The notes below the pieces were generated by a model. That model worked only from the letters and a program-made list of their open reading frames with translations. It was not told the origin of the DNA and did not search any database. From a virus, in the IMG/VR virus record IMGVR_UViG_3300022853_001508, positions 28,166 through 92,165 of that record: 64,000 nucleotides of DNA; one strand, written 5' to 3'. The translations under genes were made by a program, and so were the position numbers. Positions 31,339 through 39,263 of the stretch are shown one piece after another (position 1 is the first letter of the stretch; each line of letters opens with the position of its first letter).

Positions 31339-31611
31339 CTTAGAGTAATCTTGAACTCGCTTCTGAGCGTACTCAGAATCCGACATCTTCATTACCTCTC
31401 CGATAACGATGTTGTCTACATTTTCAAATTCTTCAATTGCCACGTAGCCTCTCTTGGCTTGGGCATCAAGCATTGTAGTCATTCTTTTTTGTGAAAGAAT
31501 AAATTCGTCTTTCTTTAAGAATACTCCTGGAGATTTATTCGATGCGATAGCAACGGTGAACTTAATCTTGTCTAATCTTCCTGTGTTAGTTATTTTCCAA
31601 ACTGTTTCCAT
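31336..31611 (-). CDS. Hypothetical protein, 91 aa
   Basis: A small soluble protein (TVWKITNTGRLDKIKFTVAI..., ending YAQKRVQDYSK) with no recognised family. Its last stop codon overlaps the right end of the IS200/IS605-like element, so the element may have replaced the original end by a few bases. It follows the acidic protein at 31652 on the same strand and may share its late-type promoter. Confidence 0.55.
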   Translation of the reverse strand: METVWKITNTGRLDKIKFTVAIASNKSPGVFLKKDEFILSQKRMTTMLDAQAKRGYVAIEEFENVDNIVIGEVMKMSDSEYAQKRVQDYSK

Positions 31612-31651
31612 GTTTTTATTTTATAATTAATAGTCAATTATCCTCTTAATA

Positions 31652-32743
31652 TCAAGGTTGACGATATGCTGTCTTTTCATTCTCATTAAAAACGACGTAT
31701 CTTTTATCTTTAAATAAATACGTCGCATACTCTGACGACTGACCTAAATACTCCACACGATTATCATTTTCGCCCAGAAGTCTATTTTGAATGGCCTCTG
31801 GTGTTTCAACTTTTTTAAACGTATTAATAACGTTCTCTTTCGTCTGTCTCTCATATACTGGCTGAGCAGCTGGAGCAGTTGGTACTTCGGTAGGCACAGT
31901 CGGCTCTTGCGCAACACCTAGTCCATCTTTTAAAATGTCTTTCATTACCTTTAGCAAAACAGCCTCCAAATCGACAGATGACTCAATAGATTTTCTGAGG
32001 TCGATTTCTGTTGAAGGCTCATCTATATGAGGAGTGCTAGGTGTAGCATAAGGATTTTCTTGATACGAAGGCTTTATCACTTCTGGAGCTTCTTTGTCGT
32101 CTGTAAACAGTGCAGTGCCACTTCGGTAATCGTACTTAACAATCCCTATTTGTTCAAACTTAGCGGCGTACACTTTAACATCAGTCTTACCCTCCTGCAT
32201 CCAAAAGTCGTGAATAGTCTTCAAAGACTCTGGGTCATCCATTGTTCTAAATGGTTTGTTAGCTAACCCTTCGCCACTTACTGCTGCAACATCATTATAG
32301 TCAAACACAATTATCTCACCTGGCTCCTGGTTTTGTAATGGCTTGGGAACTTGTGCAGTATTTGCACGAACAGGAGTGTAAGGAACATTTGACACAGCCT
32401 CTCCAGCTGTCATCCCTATATCTTCCTGCTCAACGTCTTGCCCTGGTACAGCATTTGAGTCAATAAAATCATCTTCATAAGGAAACTGATTTGGACCACC
32501 TTGCACAGGCGGTCTAGTATCCGTTTCTTGAAGCCCATCTTCCTCTTCCTGAACTTCCTCTTGAAGCTCTTCTTGCGGTACGTCTTCAAATACAGACTTC
32601 TCAAGCTGCTGTTTGTACATGTGCTTAACTTTTTCTTGAATAGCAAGCACAACCTCCTCCCCAAAGATTCCGTCAAGACCTTCCTCTCTTATGGTGGTAA
32701 CAATCTTGTGTTTAAGTTCTTCGTTGCTAATTTTTTCAGACAT
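31652..32743 (-). CDS. Hypothetical acidic virion-type protein, 363 aa
   Basis: The N-terminal ~50 residues are helical, followed by a Glu/Gln-rich segment, a proline-rich linker region, and a folded C-terminal part ending LFKDKRYVVFNENEKTAYRQ. No family is recognised. A full late-type promoter (CTATTTAGAAGAAAC) nine bases upstream suggests a virion or assembly role. Its acidic, disordered composition resembles internal head or core proteins, which is inference. Confidence 0.55.
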   Translation of the reverse strand: MSEKISNEELKHKIVTTIREEGLDGIFGEEVVLAIQEKVKHMYKQQLEKSVFEDVPQEELQEEVQEEEDGLQETDTRPPVQGGPNQFPYEDDFIDSNAVPGQDVEQEDIGMTAGEAVSNVPYTPVRANTAQVPKPLQNQEPGEIIVFDYNDVAAVSGEGLANKPFRTMDDPESLKTIHDFWMQEGKTDVKVYAAKFEQIGIVKYDYRSGTALFTDDKEAPEVIKPSYQENPYATPSTPHIDEPSTEIDLRKSIESSVDLEAVLLKVMKDILKDGLGVAQEPTVPTEVPTAPAAQPVYERQTKENVINTFKKVETPEAIQNRLLGENDNRVEYLGQSSEYATYLFKDKRYVVFNENEKTAYRQP

Positions 32744-32752
32744 CTATAAAAC

Positions 32753-32767
32753 GTTTCTTCTAAATAG
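32753..32767 (-). promoter_or_regulatory. Late-type promoter
   Basis: CTATTTAGAAGAAAC on the minus strand, a full consensus match, preceded by TTCCAAG. Confidence 0.65.
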
Positions 32768-32838
32768 CTTGGAATAATCCATTGATATTGAGAAGAGGGT
32801 TGATTACTCTTGATACACATGCCTGATAATAATGTTAA

Positions 32839-34698
32839 ATGAATAAAAACAGAAAAGTACAACGCCAAAAAACATCTCGTGAGATACAAAGCGACTTGGA
32901 AAAAATGGGCTTAGAGAGAGATAAGGAAGCTCAGATGGATAGGCTTAATGCAATATCTCATTTTCAAATCAACAAAGATATTAAGCACAAAAACGCTAAG
33001 CAAAAGCTTCTGTGCAAAACTATCATGGAAAATGAAATCACATTTGTTGCTGGAGCTGCTGGGACAGGTAAGGCGCAACCACTAACTGAGCCTATATTAA
33101 CGCCTGGCGGTTTTGTGGAAATCGGAAGCATTCGTCCTGGAGATAAAGTAATTTCGGTTGATGGAACACCTGTAAATGTCAACTCTATTCATCCACAAGG
33201 AGAAAAAGATGTCTATAAGGTGTCTTTTTCTGATGGAACGCATACACTATGCTGTGGTGAGCATTTATGGGAAACACAAACAGAAGCTGATAGAAATAAT
33301 AGAAAAAAAAGGAATGGGGTTGCAATAAGAGAGCCGCTGTCAGGAGCAGTAAAAACTACTTTTGAAATAAAAGAGAGCTTACTGACTAACCGAGGCAGGA
33401 AAAACCACTCAATCCCCATCTGCAATCCTATACAGTTTGCAAATAAAGAACTAATAATTAACCCTTATCTAATGGGCTGTTTAATAGGCGACGGGTGCTA
33501 CAGCCAACATTTTGTCTCGTTTAGCTCTGCGGACGAAGAAATTATTTGTGAGTTTAAGCAAAGCCTCCCTCACCCTGTTAAGATAAGTAAAAAACCTGGA
33601 GATAATTATGATTATTACATAACAACTAAGACAAGGTCAAATAAGGCGAATAATTTACTCCTCTTTGAGATGAGGGATTTAGGTTTAATGGGTCAAAAAT
33701 CTCATGAGAAAATAATTCCTGATAAATATCTCTACTCTTCTGTTGAAGATAGGGTGGAGTTACTAAGGGGTTTAATGGATACAGATGGGCATATCCCTAA
33801 AAATGGCTCTTCTATTGAATATTACACCACGTCGCAAATTTTAGCTAGTCAAGTCATGGAGCTAATTAGAAGCCTTGGTGGTATTTCTTCAATTAGAACT
33901 AAAAAACCCTTTTTTACAGATAAATTTGGAGAAAAAAAGCAAGGAAAGATATGCTATGTTGTCACTGTTTTATTTGAAACGCTTAACCCTTTTAAGTTAT
34001 CAAGAAAAGCAGGACTATTTTCTGATAAAAAAAGAATGAAAATAAAATATATTACTGGTGTCGAAAAACAAGGAGAAGAAGAGTGTGTTTGTATTCACAT
34101 AGACCACCCAAGACATTTATATGTGACAAGAGATTATAATGTTACTCACAACACCTTACTTAGTTTAAAAACTGCTTTAGAATTACTGAAAATTGACAAC
34201 GAATATAGCCAGATTATACTCACAAAACCAATTGTAGAAGCTGGCGAATCAATAGGGTTCTTACCTGGAGACATAGACTCAAAAATAGACCCCTATATGG
34301 ACTCATTTTTGGGAAATTTTAAAAAACTTGTAGGCTCAACAAAGACAAAGGACTTCATTCAGAATGACGTTGTTAAATATGTTCCTCTTGCATATCTTCG
34401 TGGTGAAACGTTTGAAAATTCAGTAGCAATAATTGATGAAGCGCAGAATACAACAGTAGCTGGGTTAAAGCTTTGGATTTCTCGTAAAGGAGAAAGTTCA
34501 AAGCTTATAATTATCGGAGACACAGACCAAACAGACCTTTATCTAAGAAATGGTCAGCGCTCAGGATTAGACGATGCTTTTAATAGGTTTCAAGGCCTTC
34601 CAAAAATTGGTTTTATACAATTCACAGAAGATGAAATCGTTCGCTCAGGTATTCTAATAGATGTTATGAAGAGGTATAAACTTGAATTAAAAAGCTAA
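32839..34698 (+). CDS. PhoH-like ATPase interrupted by an intein
   Basis: The 619-residue precursor contains a PhoH-family P-loop ATPase split at the Walker A motif: FVAGAAGTGK (residues 69-78) and TLLSLKTALELL (from 439). Walker B is VAIIDEAQN, followed by IIIGDTDQTDL. The mature protein would be 259 residues, normal for phage PhoH proteins, which are linked to RNA metabolism but poorly understood. ATP binding is impossible until the intein is removed. It is transcribed away from the late gene at 31652 and is followed by late-type small genes. Confidence 0.9.
   Translation: MNKNRKVQRQKTSREIQSDLEKMGLERDKEAQMDRLNAISHFQINKDIKHKNAKQKLLCKTIMENEITFVAGAAGTGKAQPLTEPILTPGGFVEIGSIRPGDKVISVDGTPVNVNSIHPQGEKDVYKVSFSDGTHTLCCGEHLWETQTEADRNNRKKRNGVAIREPLSGAVKTTFEIKESLLTNRGRKNHSIPICNPIQFANKELIINPYLMGCLIGDGCYSQHFVSFSSADEEIICEFKQSLPHPVKISKKPGDNYDYYITTKTRSNKANNLLLFEMRDLGLMGQKSHEKIIPDKYLYSSVEDRVELLRGLMDTDGHIPKNGSSIEYYTTSQILASQVMELIRSLGGISSIRTKKPFFTDKFGEKKQGKICYVVTVLFETLNPFKLSRKAGLFSDKKRMKIKYITGVEKQGEEECVCIHIDHPRHLYVTRDYNVTHNTLLSLKTALELLKIDNEYSQIILTKPIVEAGESIGFLPGDIDSKIDPYMDSFLGNFKKLVGSTKTKDFIQNDVVKYVPLAYLRGETFENSVAIIDEAQNTTVAGLKLWISRKGESSKLIIIGDTDQTDLYLRNGQRSGLDDAFNRFQGLPKIGFIQFTEDEIVRSGILIDVMKRYKLELKS
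33073..34152 (+). other. Class-3-type intein with LAGLIDADG endonuclease in PhoH
   Basis: Residues 79-438. The first residue is Ala (AQPLTEPILTPGGFVEIG), not Cys or Ser. The WCT set that marks class 3 inteins is present: Trp in GEHLWETQ, Cys in ECVCIHIDHP, and Thr in the final VTHN. The +1 extein residue is Thr. LAGLIDADG helices LMGCLIGDGC and LRGLMDTDGH indicate a homing endonuclease. Confidence 0.85.
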
Positions 34699-34762
34699 CT
34701 CCGCCCCAGCAAGCACAGAAGTAGAGACTAACGGGTATAAGGTAATGTTTGTGAAAATCAGC

Positions 34763-34777
34763 CTATTTACATGAAAA
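34763..34777 (+). promoter_or_regulatory. Late-type promoter, plus strand
   Basis: CTATTTACATGAAAA, one mismatch from the consensus, six bases before the ATG at 34784. Confidence 0.55.
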
Positions 34778-34783
34778 CACAAC

Positions 34784-34996
34784 ATGAACATTTTAGGTGC
34801 ATATGGTTTTGCTGGACAACAGCAACCAGAAAAAGCTGAGAAGGCAAAAACACTTCATGACGGATTAATGAGTCAAGAAGACAGAGTGATGGAACAGAAG
34901 GAGAAATCATTTGGAATGGCCCATTCCGTAACAGAGTTACAAGAGAAGAAAAATTACAAAATTCAAACCCTTGACGGGAGAGAACTATTAACATAA
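34784..34996 (+). CDS. Small late protein ending DGRELLT
   Basis: A 70-residue charged protein with no family match. The N-terminus is glycine/alanine-rich (MNILGAYGFAGQQQ) and the rest is helical. It ends KIQTLDGRELLT. The neighbouring 49-residue protein ends KIITDDGKELLT, so the two share a C-terminal motif. The late-type promoter suggests an assembly or virion function. Confidence 0.6.
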   Translation: MNILGAYGFAGQQQPEKAEKAKTLHDGLMSQEDRVMEQKEKSFGMAHSVTELQEKKNYKIQTLDGRELLT

Positions 34997-35002
34997 ACAA
35001 TC

Positions 35003-35152
35003 ATGAGCGACAAGAAAGACCTTATAAATCCAGAAGAAATTGAGTCTGGTTCTCTAAAGAAGATAACCAAAAAGGTAAAACGAAACAACGACATCGTCGA
35101 AAGAAGTGATGAAAAAATTATCACTGATGATGGAAAAGAGCTGTTGACCTAA
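35003..35152 (+). CDS. Small late protein ending DGKELLT
   Basis: A 49-residue lysine- and glutamate-rich protein (MSDKKDLINPEEIESGSLKK...) six bases after the previous gene and just before a strong terminator. Its C-terminal IITDDGKELLT mirrors that of the preceding protein while the rest differs. A shared binding tag for the same partner is a reasonable reading; the partner is unknown. Confidence 0.55.
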   Translation: MSDKKDLINPEEIESGSLKKITKKVKRNNDIVERSDEKIITDDGKELLT

Positions 35153-35167
35153 GTTAATTTGTTCAAA

Positions 35168-35204
35168 CAAAAAAAGGCAACCCGTAAAGGTTGCCTTTTT
35201 TTTG
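35168..35204. terminator. Bidirectional terminator
   Basis: GGCAACC and GGTTGCC pair around CGTAAA, flanked by A-run and T-run, between convergent genes ending at 35152 and 35223. Confidence 0.8.
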
Positions 35205-35222
35205 TTTCCATGTAAGAGAGTT

Positions 35223-35534
35223 CTATCCTGCCGCTGCTGCTCCATAGTCAACTGCGTCAATTGCCTCTCCCCTGCTTGCATCAAGCGTCTGAATCATCAA
35301 CTGCTCCTTCCTAGCGTATAAAGGAATAAGCTTTTCGAGTTCCGAGATTCTACGATTTAAAGCCTCACTGTGTGCAGGTTGGTCCTCAGTATTCATATCC
35401 TTATCAGCCTTTTCAAGCGCACGCTCATGAGCGTCTATAAGAATATCAATTTCGCTTATCTTAGAGTCGAAATTAGCAGAAATAGCCTGCTCTTGTAGAC
35501 TCTCTCTCAGTATATCCCGAAACTGTTTTTTCAT
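35223..35534 (-). CDS. Hypothetical coiled-coil protein, 103 aa
   Basis: The protein is almost entirely helical with heptad-like spacing (NRRISELEKLIPLYARKEQ) and ends in an alanine-rich tail. It starts about eight bases after the preceding acidic protein on the minus strand. No domain is recognised. Its position behind a prohead-core-like gene suggests an assembly role. Confidence 0.55.
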   Translation of the reverse strand: MKKQFRDILRESLQEQAISANFDSKISEIDILIDAHERALEKADKDMNTEDQPAHSEALNRRISELEKLIPLYARKEQLMIQTLDASRGEAIDAVDYGAAAAG

Positions 35535-35542
35535 GGTTATTA

Positions 35543-36331
35543 TTAAATAAGATTTGCGAGTTTTCGCATTCTTTGAAGCTCTTCGTTGATAACCCTACTT
35601 CCTTTTGGATTAAGTCTAGAACCTCTGCCTTTACCAGCTCCCTCGTAGAGTTTGTCTGCCTCAGCGTTCTTGTTATCAACTTTACTCATGTTATCATTAA
35701 CGGTGTCTTCTTTTGCAGCGTTAACCACAGTTTCTCCGTCTTGTTCGTCGATTGTGTCTTCGTCATCTTCATCAGAAACAATATCTTCCTCAGAAAAAGA
35801 ATCATCGCCTCCTGCGACTGGTATTTGTGACTGCTCGTCAACTTCAAGCTCTTCTTCGTCTCCACCCATGTCAACTTCAAGCTCTTCTTCGTCTCCACCC
35901 ATGTCTTCCATGTCTTCCATGCCTGCATCAACAGGTGTTTCATTTCCGTCAACTAGTGCGTCAAGCTTTCTACCGAGGTCGCGAAGCATGCTTTCGATTT
36001 CTCCACATTCTTCTTCACCCATTTCTGCACCCATCTCTGTGTCCATCTCTGTGTCCATCTCTTCATCGTCAAGGTCCATCTCTTTCAAGTGAGTCCCTTT
36101 CTTTTCGAATTTTTGAACTGGAAGACCTTTCATAAAATAGGCATCTCCTTTATCTTTGTGACCAGAAACCTCAACCTCACTAAGCCCGTAAGACTCTTTT
36201 AGCTGCTTAATCTCTTTTTGGATAGCTTCCTTTTTTGCCTTAAGCGATACTACCTTCTTAAGGTTTGCATACTCTTCAGCAATCAACTGATTAAGCTCTG
36301 TTTTTGTTAATTTTGCAATTACTTTTTTCAT
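35543..36331 (-). CDS. Acidic prohead-core-like protein
   Basis: 262 residues. The N-terminal ~60 are helical, the middle is extremely acidic with internal repeats (EMDT/EMG units, then two copies of MGGDEEELEVD), and the C-terminus ends INEELQRMRKLANLI. The last motif resembles the end of the scaffold at 20337 (EMKRMKKLAGI). Low-complexity acidic proteins of this kind fill the prohead core and are cleaved by the prohead protease. It is inferred to be a core protein; direct gp67/gp68 homology cannot be judged. Confidence 0.55.
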   Translation of the reverse strand: MKKVIAKLTKTELNQLIAEEYANLKKVVSLKAKKEAIQKEIKQLKESYGLSEVEVSGHKDKGDAYFMKGLPVQKFEKKGTHLKEMDLDDEEMDTEMDTEMGAEMGEEECGEIESMLRDLGRKLDALVDGNETPVDAGMEDMEDMGGDEEELEVDMGGDEEELEVDEQSQIPVAGGDDSFSEEDIVSDEDDEDTIDEQDGETVVNAAKEDTVNDNMSKVDNKNAEADKLYEGAGKGRGSRLNPKGSRVINEELQRMRKLANLI

Positions 36332-36355
36332 GATTGTGTTATCGGGATTGATTAC

Positions 36356-36739
36356 TTAGTTTTTTTCTGCTTTCTCCGCTTTTACTGCTTTGTTGGATTC
36401 ATCCAACTGAGCCTGCAGTTCATCAAGCTTAGCTCTTAGCCTTGTATTCTCTTCTTGGGTTGACTCATCTATTGCGTCAGCCTCAGCAAACTCAGCTGCC
36501 AACCTGGCAACGTGTGAAATGTTTTGGAAGTCGTTTACGAACCCAGTTTTTGAAGTATGAACTCGGTCGTTAGGGTTTCCTTCAAAACCGAAGGTCCCTA
36601 CCATGCCACGCTCATCGAGCTGTTGAATCTCTTCATTCAAAGCTTGCAGCTGAGTGTAGATTTCTCTTTTTCTCTTGATTACCTTTGCTTCTGCAAGGAT
36701 AGCTTCCTGTACAAGCGTCGGACTTAATTTCTTAGACAT
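36356..36739 (-). CDS. Hypothetical coiled-coil late protein, 127 aa
   Basis: Helical N-terminus (PTLVQEAILAEAKVIKRKRE), a short glycine-containing linker with FGFEGNPNDR, and a C-terminal coiled coil (ENTRLRAKLDELQAQLDES). No family match. Two late-type boxes lie upstream (36751-36765 and 36825-36839). It heads the minus-strand run of three genes that includes the acidic core-like protein. Confidence 0.55.
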   Translation of the reverse strand: MSKKLSPTLVQEAILAEAKVIKRKREIYTQLQALNEEIQQLDERGMVGTFGFEGNPNDRVHTSKTGFVNDFQNISHVARLAAEFAEADAIDESTQEENTRLRAKLDELQAQLDESNKAVKAEKAEKN

Positions 36740-36750
36740 CGAAGTGTGTG

Positions 36751-36765
36751 TTTTGTAATAAATAT
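36751..36765 (-). promoter_or_regulatory. Late-type promoter
   Basis: TATTTATTACAAAAC-type match on the minus strand, 12 bases before the ATG at 36739. A second, CTATTTACTTACACA, lies at 36825-36839. Confidence 0.45.
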
Positions 36766-36959
36766 TAAGAAAAAGTTGATTTTGCTTCTCTTTCCACCCA
36801 GCTTAGAGGTATATAAACTCTGGCTGTGTAAGTAAATAGCTGGGAAAAGTGGAATAGAGGTTTTTTAGTTGACGCGGATTGAGGCATAGAAAAAGAATTT
36901 TGTTACTTTAGCATTATAATCTTATTTACGATTACAACACTTACAACAACACAAACAAA

Positions 36960-37280
36960 ATGGCAGAAGTAGCAAATGCAGATACCGCAGAATTCAAACA
37001 AACAATCCAAGAAAACACCCTCGTTCTTGTAGATTTTTATGCAGACTGGTGTGGGCCTTGTAGAGCCCTTAGTCCAGTACTTGATGAAGTTGCTGATAAA
37101 TATGATAGCATTCGCATTGTTAAAATTAATGTGGACGAAAACTCTGAGCTCGCAAAAGAGTACAAAGTTAGAAGTATTCCTCAGATGTTCTTAATCAAAG
37201 AAGGAGAGAGCGTAGCTTCTCTTATAGGCATGCAGACAGTAAAAGCGTTAAGTGACAAAATCGACGAGCACATTTCCTAA
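36960..37280 (+). CDS. Thioredoxin
   Basis: The 106-residue protein is a standard thioredoxin: VLVDFYADWCGPCRALSP with the redox-active CGPC, the KINVDENSELAKEYKV segment, and the cis-proline in RSIPQMFLIKEG. It reduces disulfides in the cytoplasm, probably for ribonucleotide reductase or other phage enzymes. The A-rich leader (ACAACACAAACAAA) is typical for this genome. A small hairpin (TTGCC/GGCAA, 37288-37302) separates it from the glycosyltransferase operon. Confidence 0.95.
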   Translation: MAEVANADTAEFKQTIQENTLVLVDFYADWCGPCRALSPVLDEVADKYDSIRIVKINVDENSELAKEYKVRSIPQMFLIKEGESVASLIGMQTVKALSDKIDEHIS

Positions 37281-37312
37281 GTTTTTATTGCCAGCCAGGC
37301 AAGCAGAAAACA

Positions 37313-38125
37313 ATGTTGAAATTTATTGCCCTCTCAGAGGACTCCGCGTTTAATACACGCCTCTTTCTCCAGAGCTTAAAGGAGAACGTAATTGGAGACT
37401 ACTCCACTACAATAATATACAAAGCTTCTACATCGGATTATTCCTTGATGTACGAGCTAATATTTCGTGAATACAAAAGCGAAAAACTAGACTTTGTAAA
37501 AGTAGACAGTTACAAAGATGCTTTTCTGAAAGACATCAACGAGCGAACAGACCAAGACTATGTTTGTCTTTGCACAACAGAAGATGTGTTCTATCGCGCT
37601 TTTGTTATTCCAGACTTAGACAAAACTTTTTCAGATGAAGAGGTCTTATCTATTCACACAAGACTTGGTGAGAACATTAAGAAAAACTCATCTTTAGGAG
37701 CTGAAAACATTTTTAAGCCAGAAGGCAAGTCGGGGAAGCTTCTTAAATATGACTGGACAGTCCATTATGTTGATTTCAATGAACCTTTTTCCATCGCTGG
37801 AAGTATCTACCGTAAAAAGGAAATCGCCAAAATAATCAAAGCAATTCCGTTTACAACACGAGAGGACCTTCAGGAAGGGTTTCAAATGTTCGGCAATTAT
37901 CATCGACATAAATCTCTGTGTCCAAAAAAAAGCGTTTTGTTCACACAGAAGCCAGACCAAAACGAAAAAACTTCCTTTCTCACAAAAATGCTCACTAATA
38001 TTCAGCTAATGAAAGGAGAACGTCACAAGCTTCATTTTTTCGATATTTCAAAAACGGAAGAGATTCATAAAGATATAGGCATACTTCGATTGCTCACAGG
38101 TAAAAAAGACGCAGCTGTAGAATGA
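37313..38125 (+). CDS. Putative GT-A-fold glycosyltransferase
   Basis: 270 residues. The start FIALSEDSAFNTRLFLQSLK matches the first strand and helix of GT-A enzymes, and YVCLCTTEDVFYRAF lies where the donor-site acidic motif is expected. A clean DxD is not visible, so activity is uncertain. It is the first gene of a long plus-strand sugar operon and overlaps the next gene by four bases. Confidence 0.5.
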   Translation: MLKFIALSEDSAFNTRLFLQSLKENVIGDYSTTIIYKASTSDYSLMYELIFREYKSEKLDFVKVDSYKDAFLKDINERTDQDYVCLCTTEDVFYRAFVIPDLDKTFSDEEVLSIHTRLGENIKKNSSLGAENIFKPEGKSGKLLKYDWTVHYVDFNEPFSIAGSIYRKKEIAKIIKAIPFTTREDLQEGFQMFGNYHRHKSLCPKKSVLFTQKPDQNEKTSFLTKMLTNIQLMKGERHKLHFFDISKTEEIHKDIGILRLLTGKKDAAVE

Positions 38126-38814
38126 GTTGGAAAGACGCACATATCTTATTTAAGTTTCCTGCGCGAGAGCGCAAAGGCAAACTTTTCGAGAAACTCGACC
38201 AGTACTACGGTCTAATGGTGGACAAAAAAAATTTCACATTCCTTATTTCGATTGACCACGACGATGAAATATTAAACACCCCTGAGGTGTTAGAGAGATT
38301 ATCGGAGTACAAGAATCTAAACGCAGTTGTGGGAGAATCCAAAGGGAAAATATTCGCTTGCAACAGAGACATCCAAGAGCACGAAGAACCTTGGAATATC
38401 GTGGTGCTGGTGTCGGATGATATGATGCCAAAGATTCAAGGATATGACATGCATATTCGAAAAGGTTTCAAAAAACATTTCCCAGACTTTGATGGCGTGC
38501 TCCATTTTAACGACGGACACCAGGGAGATAAACTGAACACACTTTGCATACTCGGAAAAAAATACTATAATAGGTTCGGGTACATATACCACCCATCTTA
38601 CGTATCGCTTTATTGTGATAACGAATTCATGGAAGTATCCAGGGCTCTAAATAAAGTTCACTACTCACCAATGGTCATTATTGAGCACCAGCATTGGGCG
38701 TGGGGATTTGGGAAAATGGACGGTCTTTACCAGAAAAACGAAGGTCCTATTCATGTTGATAAGACAACTTTTGAAGATAGAAAGAATAAAAGGTTCGCTC
38801 TAAAACAAACATAA
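38122..38814 (+). CDS. GT2-like glycosyltransferase
   Basis: 230 residues with a GT-A layout: LFKFPARERKGKLFEKLD, FTFLISIDHDDEIL, the VVLVSDDMMPKIQGYD acidic motif for metal and nucleotide sugar, and a C-terminal HQHWAWG segment. Likely adds a sugar to a glycan on the virion or host surface. Overlaps the preceding gene by four bases and is separated from the next by two. Confidence 0.8.
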   Translation: MSWKDAHILFKFPARERKGKLFEKLDQYYGLMVDKKNFTFLISIDHDDEILNTPEVLERLSEYKNLNAVVGESKGKIFACNRDIQEHEEPWNIVVLVSDDMMPKIQGYDMHIRKGFKKHFPDFDGVLHFNDGHQGDKLNTLCILGKKYYNRFGYIYHPSYVSLYCDNEFMEVSRALNKVHYSPMVIIEHQHWAWGFGKMDGLYQKNEGPIHVDKTTFEDRKNKRFALKQT

Positions 38815-38816
38815 TA

Positions 38817-39263
38817 ATGAAAGTAAGTAATTCAATCGTAAATCTAACTCGGTTGAAATCTGTAAAGACATTTGCAGATTTCCAAGTTTGGATTAAAGGA
38901 GTAAAAAACAACTCAGGGGAGTTCGATTATGTACAGCTAAGACGGTTCGACCAAATTAATCATAGCATTTTAGAAACAGCGGTAAGGCTGAAAAGCAAAG
39001 AGTACAACTTAGAAATTATGCCTGTTTTCCCAGATACTATGATGGATTTAATCGTCGACACCATAGCGGACCCAAACGCTAGATTTTTTATTCCCGTGAT
39101 TGGAATTAGAATGATATGCAGAAACAGAATAAGCAAACACGACATCGTCAATATCGAATTAATCAAGCGAGACCCAAACTCGTCTGAGCTAGACTTAATG
39201 AGAAGTGAGCTTAAAACCGTTTCGGAAGATTTTAAATCAAACATAAAAAGACAGCTCAGATGA
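38817..39263 (+). CDS. Hypothetical protein in the sugar operon, 148 aa
   Basis: Not recognised. A soluble alpha/beta protein with a hydrophobic strand FFIPVIGIRMICRNRIS and a helical C-terminus. It is tightly packed between glycosyltransferase genes, overlapping the next by four bases. It may be an acceptor-binding or virion protein coexpressed with the enzymes; nothing in the sequence decides. Confidence 0.5.
   Translation: MKVSNSIVNLTRLKSVKTFADFQVWIKGVKNNSGEFDYVQLRRFDQINHSILETAVRLKSKEYNLEIMPVFPDTMMDLIVDTIADPNARFFIPVIGIRMICRNRISKHDIVNIELIKRDPNSSELDLMRSELKTVSEDFKSNIKRQLR

Larger units (their letters stand above)
31109..31340 (+). mobile_element. Short IS200/IS605-like element without transposase
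   Basis: A ~230-base segment bounded by imperfect hairpins: a left one (CCCAC at 31127, GTGGG at 31144) and a right one at 31302-31331 followed by GTAGTTCAC. The right end, with TTGACCCTTGAAGCCC before the stem and GGGTAGTTCAC after it, resembles IS200/IS605 right ends. TTTAC, a target type used by this group, precedes the left end. No TnpA or TnpB gene is present in the window. Boundaries are estimates. Confidence 0.5.

Noticed and set aside
35652-36135. Serine- or leucine-rich plus-strand frames of 127-146 codons
   Set aside because: They are antisense shadows of the acidic repeat region in the 35543-36331 gene.
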